Counted from the first letter of the stretch, positions 16,307-25,827 are shown. The stretch is 64,000 nucleotides of DNA from JAAZZY01 sp964612505 (GCA_964612505.1 CAZTEX010000001.1:248001-312000); one strand, 5' to 3'. Notes: generated by a model not told the origin, from the sequence alone. A program made the numbers and translations.

Positions 16307-17144
16307 AAGATATAATGAAAAAGTTATTTGGATTACAGGGGCCTCTTCAGGTCTTGGCAGAGAACTTGCTATTGCTCTTGCTGAATATAACGTCTACCTT
16401 GTTTTATCTTCTCGCCAAGTAGACAAACTTGTAGAGACTCAAAAATTAGCAAATTTATCTCCTGAACGCTGCTTAATAGTACCAATGGATTTAACTTCGA
16501 TCAAAGAAGATCAAATCAAAATGATTGGGGATCGCATCTTACTTAAGTTTGGCAAGCTAGACCTTCTCATTCACAACGCCTCTTTATCTCAGCGCTCACT
16601 AGCTCACGAAACAATTGATGAAGTAGATCGCAAAATTATGGAAACCAATTTTTTTGGTCCGATTAAATTGACTAAATTTATTTTGCCAACACTGTTTCAA
16701 GCAGAGAAACCACATATTGTGATCATTAGTAGCCTTGGTGGAAAATTTGGTGTTCCTTTGCGCTCCACTTATTGTGCAGCCAAACATGCTTTGCATGGTT
16801 TTTTTGAAGCTATGAAATTAGAGCTAAAAGATCGTATTAAGGTCTCTTTTTTTATTTTAGGCGGCGTTAAAACAGAATCTGCCATGCACGCTTTGAATGC
16901 TGATGGAAGTGTTCATAATCAATTAGATCTTTGGCATGCGCGCAATATGCCTGCTGAAGAATGTGCTCTCCAGATTATTAAGAAAATTCCCTCTCGCAAA
17001 GAGGAATGGGTACTTGGAGGTGTTGAAAAGTTTGGCATTTGGCTGAAACAAAATCTTCCTCTTGTTCATCAAAAAATTTTAGTTGGGTTTTACCAAAGAG
17101 ATAAACAAAATCTCAATCAAGAACCTTCCTTAGATCAAAGATAA
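16293..17144 (+). CDS. short-chain dehydrogenase/reductase, 3-ketosphinganine-reductase-like
   Basis: 283 residues from the ATG at 16293, which has GGAAG eight bases upstream and overlaps the previous gene by 14 bases; a longer frame from 16242 is less likely. The NADP-binding motif is TGASSGLG (15-22), followed by NAS and the active site SS...Y-x-A-A-K (STYCAAKHAL). The C-terminus ends in a hydrophobic/basic segment (FGIWLKQNLPLVHQKIL, then QRDK) like the membrane-associated tails of DHRS7-type SDRs. Such enzymes reduce a 3-keto group on long-chain lipids, the step that follows serine palmitoyltransferase. Position as third gene of the operon supports this. Convergent with the next gene, with 10 bases of overlap at the stops. 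Confidence 0.75.
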   Translation: MQLNKRYNEKVIWITGASSGLGRELAIALAEYNVYLVLSSRQVDKLVETQKLANLSPERCLIVPMDLTSIKEDQIKMIGDRILLKFGKLDLLIHNASLSQRSLAHETIDEVDRKIMETNFFGPIKLTKFILPTLFQAEKPHIVIISSLGGKFGVPLRSTYCAAKHALHGFFEAMKLELKDRIKVSFFILGGVKTESAMHALNADGSVHNQLDLWHARNMPAEECALQIIKKIPSRKEEWVLGGVEKFGIWLKQNLPLVHQKILVGFYQRDKQNLNQEPSLDQR

Positions 17145-17809
17145 CCCTTAGCGACTTGTTTGCTTGCCTTAGATTTTTTCTTAGGGTATTTGACAACTCC
17201 CATTAAGATTCCTGTCATCTCTAAGAGTCCTAACCAAAAATAGCCTAACATTACTGCAATTAAGAAATAATAATTTCCTAAATTAACCATGAAAGGGGCT
17301 GGTTTATTTAGGTATAGGATATTTTGACCAAATGCAAGGTTATAGAAATAAGTCACAAAGCAATAAACTAAAAAGCTAAATGATCCGGTATATATCAGCC
17401 AGCAAGAGAGCTTGCGCTTTTCTACATATAAAAAGTAAACGCTCATCATAAGTGGGGCTAGATGTTTAATCCAATAAGCGACCCAAACAATAGGCAGTTC
17501 TTTGAGCATCACAGAATAGGGATTCGTTGGCATTAGACAAATAAAAAGACAGCCAATCCAAGCAAAGCAATAATAGATATCAAAAACTTTCTGATGAAAA
17601 CGAAATAAAAGGAAGATATTTAAAAAGACCGCGACATTGCAAAGCCAGATAATTTGAGCAGGATCTCTAAACAAAATGTCATAAATGCAAATTGTTTGAG
17701 AGAGGATTAAAGATCCCCCTAAAAACCAAAAGACTCTTAATTTACAGATAGTTAAAATAACGCCTATCAGAGCAAAACTAACGACAAAAGCAATAGTAAA
17801 AGGATTCAT
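17135..17809 (-). CDS. integral membrane protein, YwaF/TMEM164-like
   Basis: 224 residues from the ATG at 17809, chosen because TTAGGAG lies eight bases upstream; a longer frame would start at 17836 within that site. About seven hydrophobic segments fill the chain, and the tail is basic (KYPKKKSKASKQ), as expected for a cytoplasmic end. Conserved-looking polar positions inside membranes include DPAQIIWLCNV and KHLAPLMM, and NLGNYYFL near the end. The layout resembles the seven-TM YwaF/TIGR02206 group of unknown function, a tentative match. It lies beside the lipid-type operon in convergent orientation and 33 bases downstream of aroK. Confidence 0.6.
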   Translation of the reverse strand: MNPFTIAFVVSFALIGVILTICKLRVFWFLGGSLILSQTICIYDILFRDPAQIIWLCNVAVFLNIFLLFRFHQKVFDIYYCFAWIGCLFICLMPTNPYSVMLKELPIVWVAYWIKHLAPLMMSVYFLYVEKRKLSCWLIYTGSFSFLVYCFVTYFYNLAFGQNILYLNKPAPFMVNLGNYYFLIAVMLGYFWLGLLEMTGILMGVVKYPKKKSKASKQVAKGYL

Positions 17810-17868
17810 ACATAAATCTCCTAACTCCCCTCTCATTAGAATATTACAAGGGAGATGTCAAGAGAAAT

Positions 17869-18390
17869 TCAACAAGACAAACAAACTCGGCATAAAGCAT
17901 CTAACACTGCTTCATCAGTAAGGTCTGTGATATTGAGCTCTGTATCTGCACTTTCTTTATAAAGTGCCCATCTTTTTTGATACATTTCTTCAAAGGAGCG
18001 CTCAAAGGCTTGTGCATTTAAATAATTGGGGATCCTTCCTTTTTGCAAATTTTCATAAACTTTTTCTTTGCAAAGAGATAAATAAATTAGCATCCCAGAT
18101 GACTTCAATATTTTTAAAGAGACTGGATTTACAATGGCTCCCCCACCAACGGCAAAAATAGCATTAGAAATCTGGTTATTTTCGATAATTTTTTGCTCTA
18201 AAACTCTAAACTGAGCTTCGCCAAGTCTTTGGAAAATCTCGTGTACCTCTTCTTTCTTGGCAGTGCTTTTAAACTGATCAGCGACCAGTAACTCATCGCT
18301 GTCAATAAAAGGGCGGGCGAGCTTTTGAGCAAGCTTTTTGCCAAAGTATGATTTCCCAACTCGCTGAAATCCTATTAACACAATATTCAT
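17869..18390 (-). CDS. aroK: shikimate kinase
   Basis: 173 residues. It phosphorylates shikimate at the 3-hydroxyl with ATP. The Walker A loop is GFQRVGKS (7-14). DSDELL follows with the Asp that binds shikimate and Mg. A later VGGGAI carries the shikimate-binding Gly triplet, and GRIPNYL is the lid region. The fourth gene of the run aroB-aroDE-aroA-aroK; its start overlaps the stop of aroA by four bases, so it is translationally coupled. Single-domain and full length. Confidence 0.92.
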   Translation of the reverse strand: MNIVLIGFQRVGKSYFGKKLAQKLARPFIDSDELLVADQFKSTAKKEEVHEIFQRLGEAQFRVLEQKIIENNQISNAIFAVGGGAIVNPVSLKILKSSGMLIYLSLCKEKVYENLQKGRIPNYLNAQAFERSFEEMYQKRWALYKESADTELNITDLTDEAVLDALCRVCLSC

Positions 18391-19667
18391 ACGACTTCTA
18401 TTTGAGCTCCCAACCTTTGGATAGCCTCAATGAATCCTGGATAGCTTTTATGAATACAATCTATATGACAAATACGGCTTTTCCCTTTGGCATGCAAAGC
18501 CGCAACGATCAGTGACATTGCAATGCGATGATCAAAGTGAGAATGAAGAGTGGCCCCATGAAGCTTGGATGGGTAGACAATCAATCCACCAGGCTCTTCA
18601 TCCACCCTGGCGCCCATTTTCTTAAGCTCTGAGCAAATAGCGCTAATGCGATCTGATTCTTTATGACGCGCCACTTGTGCATTGGTAAGATGCATTTTTT
18701 CCCCTGCAAAGCAGCCCATAACAGCTAGTATAGCAAGGGCGTCAATGAAATCATCCATATTCACCTCTATTCCCCTAATCTTTTTCCCTTCTATAATAAT
18801 GGCATGGTTTGCTTGATCAATTTTAATATCCGCTCCCATTTTAGAAAAAAGATCGAATATTTTTTTATCTCCTTGAGGATCTCGCAAGTCTAAATTATTC
18901 AAGATGATCTTCGATCTATTTAACATAGCAATCGCTGCACCAAAACTGGCTGAAGAAAAATCTCCAGCGACCGAGTAGTTAAAAGGCTCTCTTTTTGTTT
19001 TTCCATGCACTTTATAAAAGGAATAGCCTTTTCGCTCATAAACGACTTTGAGTTTGTCAAGCCAATATAGTGTTAAGTCAATCCAAGGTTTCTCTCCTGG
19101 GTTTAAAACTTCTATTTCCGTGATCCCATCTAAAAAAGCGCTGAGTAATAAAATACCCGAAACAGGTTGTGAATCCCGTCCATCCATCTTCACTTTACCC
19201 GCATGAGCTTTTCCTTTAACAGCAATCGGTGCTTTAGATGGATTTTGCAGGTAATGAGAGTGAGCTCCCAGTTGACGTAGCGCTTCAACAAGTGGCTCCA
19301 CCACTCTGCGCTCACAGATAGATTCATCGCCCATCAGAACAGTTTGATTTTCTCCAAGGGCGGCTAATGCCCCAATAAAACGGAGGATTTGGCCAGAATT
19401 TTGAGCATTAATCGGTTCTTTAGATCCATTAAATTGCCCACCCGTCCCCTCAATTGTCAAAAGAGTATTCTCTTCAGAAATTTTGGCTCCAAATTGACGA
19501 CAAGCCAAAATAGCAGCTTGCACATCAGGTGATTTTAATGGATTTTGAACATGACTAGTACCGTTGGTCAGAGAAGCTAAAATAATCGCCCGCATCGAAT
19601 GAGATTTTGAAGGGGGGATCTCCAGTGACCCCGATAGCAGTGAAGGGTGTACTATTACATCAGTCAT
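18387..19667 (-). CDS. aroA: 3-phosphoshikimate 1-carboxyvinyltransferase (EPSP synthase)
   Basis: 426 residues, the normal length. It transfers the enolpyruvyl group of PEP to shikimate 3-phosphate. Visible motifs: PPSKSHSMRA (substrate-binding Lys, Ser, Arg), SGQILRF, RDSQPVSG, the catalytic region HKESDRI, and DHRIAMSL near the end. The glyphosate-contact loop NAQNSGQ differs from the class I form NAGTAMR, so it belongs to a divergent branch. It overlaps aroDE by eight bases upstream and aroK by four downstream, as part of one operon. Confidence 0.95.
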   Translation of the reverse strand: MTDVIVHPSLLSGSLEIPPSKSHSMRAIILASLTNGTSHVQNPLKSPDVQAAILACRQFGAKISEENTLLTIEGTGGQFNGSKEPINAQNSGQILRFIGALAALGENQTVLMGDESICERRVVEPLVEALRQLGAHSHYLQNPSKAPIAVKGKAHAGKVKMDGRDSQPVSGILLLSAFLDGITEIEVLNPGEKPWIDLTLYWLDKLKVVYERKGYSFYKVHGKTKREPFNYSVAGDFSSASFGAAIAMLNRSKIILNNLDLRDPQGDKKIFDLFSKMGADIKIDQANHAIIIEGKKIRGIEVNMDDFIDALAILAVMGCFAGEKMHLTNAQVARHKESDRISAICSELKKMGARVDEEPGGLIVYPSKLHGATLHSHFDHRIAMSLIVAALHAKGKSRICHIDCIHKSYPGFIEAIQRLGAQIEVV

Positions 19668-21087
19668 AAAGGGCTGCCTTCATTGTTTCTTTTAATCCTT
19701 TTTCATGTTCGGGGTGCCACCACTGCTGCTGGCTAGCCCCTTGCTCCAGCCAAAACTCTTTTCCACCAATGAAAATACAGTTTTTCTGAAGGGCTATCCC
19801 TTGAAGGTCCTTGTCATCATGAGAAACATCTAAAATGATCTTATTGTTAAAAATAATATTTTCAAAAGCAATTTCTTTTTGAGAAGCTGCGTAAATCAAA
19901 ATATCATAATCCTTTTCTTGTAAAGAAGAGAGATTTTCAAGTGAGCGGTAATCTCCCTTGTATCTTTGAGCTAGCTCTTTGGCTTTATCTTCTGTTCTAT
20001 TTACAAAAATGAGCCTAACGTTTTCTTTAGCTAATGAAAAAGCAATTGCTTCAGAAACTCCCCCAGCTCCTAGGAGCATTATTTTTTTTCCTTTTAAAAG
20101 AGTGACTCTCTTTAATAATTGAAGAGCAGCTATTCCATCGGTATTTTTTCCAAATAGTTTGTGATCCTTAAAAAGAAGCGTATTAATAGAGAGCTCTGTT
20201 TTAAAATCTCCTTTTTCTCTTAAATAACCTGCAGCTTCCTTTTTAAAAGGAGCTGTCACGCTCAGACCAGAAAATGCAAGCTCTTGAGCATTCAGTAAAA
20301 AAGGGATGAATTCCTTCTCAGTAAGTTCAAAATTCAAATAAATGGCATTTATTTTTTTTTGATAGAAAAGATTATTATAAACTTTAACACCCGGGCTTTT
20401 TGAAAGCGATGAACCGACTAAGCCATAAATTTTAGTTTGAGGGTTAAGCGTTGGATAATGATAGAGATTCATTAGCTCTTCATAAGAAATTTGCCCAAGC
20501 TTTTTTCTCGTTTTTACATCTAAAGATGTGTAAGTGATCCTTTGAAGATAAATAGGATTTAAAAGACGCGTTAGATAACCTTTTTCTCCTAAAGAAATAC
20601 CAATAAAATCAGAATGCTTTTTCATGAGCTTTAACATTTGCATAGCCTCTATTGTGCTTGTATGCTCTGCAGCTATTTTATATTTCCAGGCGGAAACTTT
20701 TTTCATCGCTGATAGTTTTTGCTCTATCTCTTCTTGAGAGAGTGAATCTAAGCAATGATAAGATAAGATCACCTGAGTCTTTGATAAATGATTTTGGTAT
20801 TCTTTAATCCATGATAAATCTCTGTCATACTCTAAATCTAAATAAGGGGGCCTAAGCATAATAGCTTTTTTTAAAGCCTCTCTTCGCTTTTCTTCAGGAT
20901 GAGAAGAGCCTCCCTCTTTTTGTGAACGAAAGGTTAAAAGAAGGGGCCTTTTTTGCAAAAGCATCGATAAAAGATCCCAATTGATAAAATCAAGTGCATC
21001 AAGCCTGAGTTCTACCACACAATCAATGGGAACATTATCTAATAGGCTTTCCATAAGCTCTGAAGAATAAATAGAGAAAACAATCAT
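19660..21087 (-). CDS. aroDE: bifunctional 3-dehydroquinate dehydratase / shikimate dehydrogenase
   Basis: 475 residues from the ATG at 21087, which overlaps the aroB stop as ATGA; a 25-residue N-terminal extension is possible but overlaps aroB coding sequence. Residues 1-215 form a type I dehydroquinase: ELRLDALDF, catalytic His in ILSYHCLDS (H111) and Schiff-base Lys in WKYKIAAEH (K137). From about residue 221 the chain is shikimate dehydrogenase: YGLVGSSLSKSP binds shikimate, VTAPFKKEA holds the catalytic Lys, NTDG the Asp, and LLGAGGVSEAIAF the NADP. This fusion is characteristic of Chlamydiae (about 478 residues there) and also occurs in plants. It carries out steps three and four of the pathway. 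Confidence 0.95.
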   Translation of the reverse strand: MIVFSIYSSELMESLLDNVPIDCVVELRLDALDFINWDLLSMLLQKRPLLLTFRSQKEGGSSHPEEKRREALKKAIMLRPPYLDLEYDRDLSWIKEYQNHLSKTQVILSYHCLDSLSQEEIEQKLSAMKKVSAWKYKIAAEHTSTIEAMQMLKLMKKHSDFIGISLGEKGYLTRLLNPIYLQRITYTSLDVKTRKKLGQISYEELMNLYHYPTLNPQTKIYGLVGSSLSKSPGVKVYNNLFYQKKINAIYLNFELTEKEFIPFLLNAQELAFSGLSVTAPFKKEAAGYLREKGDFKTELSINTLLFKDHKLFGKNTDGIAALQLLKRVTLLKGKKIMLLGAGGVSEAIAFSLAKENVRLIFVNRTEDKAKELAQRYKGDYRSLENLSSLQEKDYDILIYAASQKEIAFENIIFNNKIILDVSHDDKDLQGIALQKNCIFIGGKEFWLEQGASQQQWWHPEHEKGLKETMKAALYD

Positions 21088-22160
21088 TGCAGCTCTTGTA
21101 TAAACTTTAACGCTTCTTGAATTAAACTGGGCGTGACCGAAAGGCAATATTGACCCAGGCATGGATTTACTACGCCTATTTTATCTAGCATCACAAAACG
21201 AGGCTCCCCCTTTAAAGATTTTTTATCGCTCTTCATGATTTCTATCAGTTTGAAAAGATCAAACTTTTGCTGAAAAGCATAGGGCAATAGACATTGCGTA
21301 ATGCGATGAAAGTCCAGCTGGGACAAGATATTTAACCGAGTTGCTATAAAACATTCTGCTATGATCCCTTTAGCCACAGCTTCTCCATGAGATAGCTGAT
21401 AGTTATAGTAACACTCGATGGCATGGGCTACTGTATGCCCTAAATTTAATTGACGACGTAGTCCCAAACGTTCTTCGGGGTCTTCTTCCACAATCTGAGT
21501 TTTAATTTGGCAAGCTCTGATAATAACTTCTTCTAAATGCTGAGCGCAGATGACTTCGTACCCTTTCTCTAAAATTTCAAATAAAGGGGCATCGGCAATT
21601 AAAGCTGCCTTGATGATTTCAACAAGTCCATTTTTTAATTCTTTCTGCGAAAGAGTTTTTAGCATCTTAAAATCAATGATGGTGGCATCTGGAAAATAGA
21701 GGCTGCCGATTAAGTTTTTTCCATAAGGTGTATTTACACCATTTTTTCCTCCAATGGCTGCATCGACCATCGCCATTAAAGAGGTAGGAATATTAATTAA
21801 AGGAATGCCCCGACAAAAGGTGGAAGCAATAAATCCTGCGAGATCTGTAGTCACTCCCCCGCCCAGGGCTAGAAGGGTGGTATCTTTTCCTAGACCCAAA
21901 GAGAGCATCTGATCTTCTATTTGCTCTTTGGTTTTTCGAGTTTTGAAAGATTCTCCCGGTTCAAAACGGAGTAGATAAGTCTTTATAGAAAGATTTTTTA
22001 AAATTTGAGATAGACTTTCTCCATAGAGAGACTCAACATGCTTATCACAGAGAATGACAGCGCAGCTGGTCTGGCAAATCTCTTTTAAAATCTTTTCATT
22101 AATAAGTCCATCACCTATCAAAATACGACTTTTTTGAGATTGTAAAATATGAGTATGCAT
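21084..22160 (-). CDS. aroB: 3-dehydroquinate synthase
   Basis: 358 residues. It cyclises DAHP to 3-dehydroquinate in an NAD- and Zn-dependent reaction. Motifs: GGGVTTDLAGFIAST (NAD), PTSLMAMVDAAIGGKNGVN (substrate), and metal ligands in GLVEIIKAAL (Glu), LGHTVAHAIE (His) and LSHGEAVAKG (His). First gene of the coupled run aroB-aroDE-aroA-aroK on the minus strand and 49 bases downstream of mgtE. Full length, ordinary. Confidence 0.95.
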   Translation of the reverse strand: MHTHILQSQKSRILIGDGLINEKILKEICQTSCAVILCDKHVESLYGESLSQILKNLSIKTYLLRFEPGESFKTRKTKEQIEDQMLSLGLGKDTTLLALGGGVTTDLAGFIASTFCRGIPLINIPTSLMAMVDAAIGGKNGVNTPYGKNLIGSLYFPDATIIDFKMLKTLSQKELKNGLVEIIKAALIADAPLFEILEKGYEVICAQHLEEVIIRACQIKTQIVEEDPEERLGLRRQLNLGHTVAHAIECYYNYQLSHGEAVAKGIIAECFIATRLNILSQLDFHRITQCLLPYAFQQKFDLFKLIEIMKSDKKSLKGEPRFVMLDKIGVVNPCLGQYCLSVTPSLIQEALKFIQELQ

Positions 22161-22209
22161 AGATTTTGATCATATGAAGCTTGATCAATAAGCTCAATCA
22201 TTATTGTCT

Positions 22210-23640
22210 TTATAGTCCAAAGAAGAGACTACCTAAGGCCCAAGAGATGACAAAGTAAATAGCCATCGAGAAAAAGTCATTAAAGGCTGTGACAATAGGA
22301 CCTGAAGCCACTGCTGGATCTACTCCAATTTTGGCAAAGAACAAGGGAGAGAAAACGCCTAAGAGTGAGCCAACGATGCAAGCCCCTATTAATCCTGCAC
22401 TGACAATCACTCCAACAATAAAAGGACTGACAGTAATGTGTGAGGCTGCAGAGATATCGAGAAAGTAAACCAGAACTCCGGTGAGTAGTCCAAAGAAGAG
22501 CCCCATCGACCCTCCTATAGCAAGTTCATGAAGAACTGCTTCTTTGGTGCTTCGATTCGAAAAAAGACCTGTAGCCATTCCGCGCACCAGCACCGTGCTA
22601 CACTGAACGCCGATATTGCCAGACATTCCAGTAATTAGTGGGACAAAAAAGAAAACAAAGGCAAGTAATAAGCCTTCTTGACTATCAAAAAAAGCCATGC
22701 TTGAAGCATTAACCAGTCCCGCAATGAGCGTGACTAAGAGCCAAGGAGCTCTAGCAATTAACTTTCTCCAGATAGGCTCATATTTTCCAATTGATTCATT
22801 GGTACCACCCATATAAGCAATGGTTTCATCGGCGATGTCTTCTAAGGCTTCCACGACATCTTCATAACAAATAACGCCCATAAGCTTGTCATCTTCATCA
22901 ACGACAGGAAGGGCTGGAATTTTATATCTTTCAACAACATCCACAACCTCTTCGCGATGAGCTTCAGGGCCTATGCTATGGGAAATGGAGCGCATCACCT
23001 GCTTAAGCGATAATGTGGGAGGATTCACAATTAAATTGCGATCGGGAACATAGCCCTGGAGCTGCCCTTTTTCATTCGTCACAAAGATTCGACGGGTCAT
23101 TTCAATATGGGGATGTTCACGAATATATGCAGAGACTTCACCAATAGTAGCTGTGGTAGGAAAAGCAAAAAAATCGTTCACCATCATACGTTGAGCTGTA
23201 TGACGATCTTTAGAGCGAAGCTCATTCATCTGATGGGCTTTTTTTGCGTCTAATAGTTTGAGTAGTCTGCGAAATTTGCGATCAGCAACGTTATCAAGAA
23301 CCCAGACCGCTTCGTCTGTAGGCATTTTGTTGATGAGTTTTACAATTGCCTCATCATCTAAATGTCTTAAGATATGAGCACAGACAATCGGTTGTGTATT
23401 AATTAAAAAAGGGGCCTTTTCACTGCTGCGTAAATTTTCGAAAAGAACCAAAAAAGCTGAGACAGGCATTCGAGAGGCTGCATAAGCTAAGTCAATAGCA
23501 TTATGCTCACTGGCAATTTTAGCCATTTCATGAACTTGGACTTCATAGGTCAATTGATGAAGGGCCCGTTCAAGTTTTTCTTTGAGAATATCATCTACAG
23601 TGGCTGCATTAATTTCTTTCTCGATTAAAAGTTCACTCAT
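22210..23640 (-). CDS. mgtE: MgtE-type magnesium transporter
   Basis: 476 residues in the standard MgtE arrangement: a helical, charged N-domain (1-150) with the repeated L...A...M pattern; two CBS domains at about 152-205 and 212-272 (VVDEDDKLMGVICYEDVVEAL is typical of the second); a connecting helix with YMGG; then five hydrophobic helices from about 298. The membrane part has MSGNIGVQCSTVLVRG and the late DPAVASGPIVTAFNDFFS, which line the Mg pore. Cytosolic Mg binding to the N and CBS domains closes the channel in characterised homologues. It is on the inner membrane, upstream of the aro run on the same strand. A GGAGGTG-like site precedes the ATG. Confidence 0.95.
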   Translation of the reverse strand: MSELLIEKEINAATVDDILKEKLERALHQLTYEVQVHEMAKIASEHNAIDLAYAASRMPVSAFLVLFENLRSSEKAPFLINTQPIVCAHILRHLDDEAIVKLINKMPTDEAVWVLDNVADRKFRRLLKLLDAKKAHQMNELRSKDRHTAQRMMVNDFFAFPTTATIGEVSAYIREHPHIEMTRRIFVTNEKGQLQGYVPDRNLIVNPPTLSLKQVMRSISHSIGPEAHREEVVDVVERYKIPALPVVDEDDKLMGVICYEDVVEALEDIADETIAYMGGTNESIGKYEPIWRKLIARAPWLLVTLIAGLVNASSMAFFDSQEGLLLAFVFFFVPLITGMSGNIGVQCSTVLVRGMATGLFSNRSTKEAVLHELAIGGSMGLFFGLLTGVLVYFLDISAASHITVSPFIVGVIVSAGLIGACIVGSLLGVFSPLFFAKIGVDPAVASGPIVTAFNDFFSMAIYFVISWALGSLFFGL

Positions 23641-23754
23641 GCTCCACCTCCGACGCTTTTATGTCAAAAATTTTAAACTGATTCGATAAAAAAAACAACT
23701 TAAAATATTTATAATTAAAAAATTACTTATAGATCAGCCGATCATAATAAAAAT

Positions 23755-25827
23755 TTAATTATCTTCAAGTCTTTCTTTGATTGGGCTGGATTGAATAAAG
23801 GAATGGAAGGGTTCATAAGAGCGCAAAGCCTCTAGGCGTGGCTCAAACATGAGCTCTTCGCTATCTGGCATGCTCCCTTTTGCCTGTGAGAGCTGCAAAA
23901 AGTGAAGGGCTTCCATGGGGGAACTTTTCATTGAATAGAGGCACGCTAAATGAAAATAGGCCTCTTGCTCACCCAGGGCTAAAGCTTGTCTTAGTTTTTT
24001 CTCTGAATCTGTTAATAACGTAGAGTAAAACTCTTGCTGAAGTGGCTCTTTGATCAAGAGGGCATACTGCATAAGCGTCACAGCCCAGTTTAACCAAATA
24101 AGACTATCTTCATTATCTTCTTGAGAAGCTCGGTGAAAATTTTCCAAAGCCTTACAATAATAATCGGTATCTGAGTAGAGCTCGGCTAAATGGCTATAGA
24201 CAAGAGCTAAGTTGTAATAAACACATTCATACCCGCTATAATTTTCTAAAAGAAGTTCTAAGATCTCGGCTGCTTTGCTATAGTCACTGGGGTCATCGCT
24301 ATAGTTACCTAAGAAATCAAGAGCACAACCATAGTTAAATAAAAGAGTTGCAGGAGGTTTTTGTCCCTGATAAAAGGCAAGGGCTCTTTCAAACTTTTCA
24401 ACCGCTTGTCGAATATTTTCTGGGTCATCTAAAAGCTCTGAAAGGCTTAAGTGAACAACACCCCACTGATTCCAAAGATCTGGGTAACTCTGAGAGTGTT
24501 CTGAGGCTGCACGAAAATATTTATGAGCCGCTAAATAATATTCTTCATCTTGATGTGTTTTTCCAAGAGCAAGCTTACATCGACCGAGTCCAAAATGGGC
24601 ATGAAAATGATTCGGTTTTAATTCAAGGGCGCATTTGTAGCTTTGAATTGCCATTAGATAATAACTTGTATCATCAAAGTATTGCCCAAGCATGTAACTG
24701 GAGTAACCTTTGCAATAATATAGATGGGCCTCTTCATTGGTAAGTTGAAAAGCATTCTTAATCTTTTGCTCACCGATTTTAAGTTGTTCTAAGTCCCCGT
24801 TTAAATGTCCTAAGGTTGAATAGGCTTCACTAATAGCAGCATGAGCTAAATAACATTCAGCATCGAGTTCGATAGCTTTTTCAAACTTTGTAATAGCCAT
24901 TTGCAAATGTTTGCTTTCTTCTTTGACAATCCCCATTTGCAAGAAAAGTTGTCCCCAATTCATCCACAGTTCAACATGATCTTGCTGGATATCTGCAGCT
25001 TTGGAATAGGCGCTATAAGCTTGCGTGAAATCCTCGTCCTTATAAGTCATTTGATAGATCTTATGAAAAGTATTAGCGCAAGAAAGCCAGCATCGGTAAT
25101 AGCTAGGTTTAATCTCTAAAGCTTTTTGAAAGCATCTTAATGCTTTCTGTAAAAAACGCTCATCGGAAATTAAAAGACCCATTGCAACATAAGCATTTCC
25201 AAAATCGTGCCAGAAATTTTCTCGTTGAGAATCATGCGCTGCAGCTCTTTCAAATAGCTCGATAGATTTTTTAATATCGACAGCTTCACCTGAATGCTTG
25301 CCAATATAATACCAGCAAAGCGCCCAGTCCCATAGGAATTTTCTTAAGAATTTAGGATCATCTTTAGAAAGATCATATGCCTTTTGATATTTCTCATCGC
25401 CTTTATGAAAACTCTCAATGTCTTTATTTATTAAACCCAAATGAACGCAAATATCACCCCAAATAGCCCAGGCGTCAATACTTTCATTTTTCAAATTCAA
25501 CGCTTGTTCAATATGTTTTTGAGCTAAGTAAAGATATTGATCATTGGATTTATGGATCCCATAATCAAAAAGAAAGACCCCTTGTTTAAAATGCAGATTA
25601 GCACTTTGCGGGGCAATCCGACGCACTAGATCAAAGGCATTAAAAGCAAAGTCATGTCCTTGTAATATGAGATGCTTTGCTTCTTCAAAGATCGTTGACG
25701 CTAAATGTTCTTTTTGCTCAAAATGAAAATGTTCCCACTGCGAAGAAATGGAGGCAATAGGCTTGCCTTCTTTAAGTTGTCCGAGCAAATCAAAAGCAAG
25801 AATGTCTATATGTTTGGATGATTCCAT
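23755..25827 (-). CDS. large tetratricopeptide repeat protein
   Basis: 690 residues made almost wholly of TPR-like helix pairs. Repeats such as KALRCFQKALEIKPSYYRCW and KFEKAIELDAECYLAHAAIS show the W/G/Y/A/P pattern, with spacing often stretched beyond 34 residues by an inserted D-D/E-x-Y/F-stretch (for example YKDEDFTQAYSAYSKAA). At least nine units can be counted. There is no signal peptide, TM segment or catalytic motif, so it is probably a cytosolic scaffold or chaperone-like adaptor. Long TPR proteins of this kind are conserved in Chlamydiae and are sometimes linked to type III secretion, but nothing here proves that. It stands alone, downstream of the 612-residue hydrophobic protein. 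Confidence 0.8.
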   Translation of the reverse strand: MESSKHIDILAFDLLGQLKEGKPIASISSQWEHFHFEQKEHLASTIFEEAKHLILQGHDFAFNAFDLVRRIAPQSANLHFKQGVFLFDYGIHKSNDQYLYLAQKHIEQALNLKNESIDAWAIWGDICVHLGLINKDIESFHKGDEKYQKAYDLSKDDPKFLRKFLWDWALCWYYIGKHSGEAVDIKKSIELFERAAAHDSQRENFWHDFGNAYVAMGLLISDERFLQKALRCFQKALEIKPSYYRCWLSCANTFHKIYQMTYKDEDFTQAYSAYSKAADIQQDHVELWMNWGQLFLQMGIVKEESKHLQMAITKFEKAIELDAECYLAHAAISEAYSTLGHLNGDLEQLKIGEQKIKNAFQLTNEEAHLYYCKGYSSYMLGQYFDDTSYYLMAIQSYKCALELKPNHFHAHFGLGRCKLALGKTHQDEEYYLAAHKYFRAASEHSQSYPDLWNQWGVVHLSLSELLDDPENIRQAVEKFERALAFYQGQKPPATLLFNYGCALDFLGNYSDDPSDYSKAAEILELLLENYSGYECVYYNLALVYSHLAELYSDTDYYCKALENFHRASQEDNEDSLIWLNWAVTLMQYALLIKEPLQQEFYSTLLTDSEKKLRQALALGEQEAYFHLACLYSMKSSPMEALHFLQLSQAKGSMPDSEELMFEPRLEALRSYEPFHSFIQSSPIKERLEDN

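Noticed and set aside
24348..24743. 131-residue plus-strand frame
   Set aside because: Fully antisense to the TPR gene; repeats in the frame follow from the TPR repeats.
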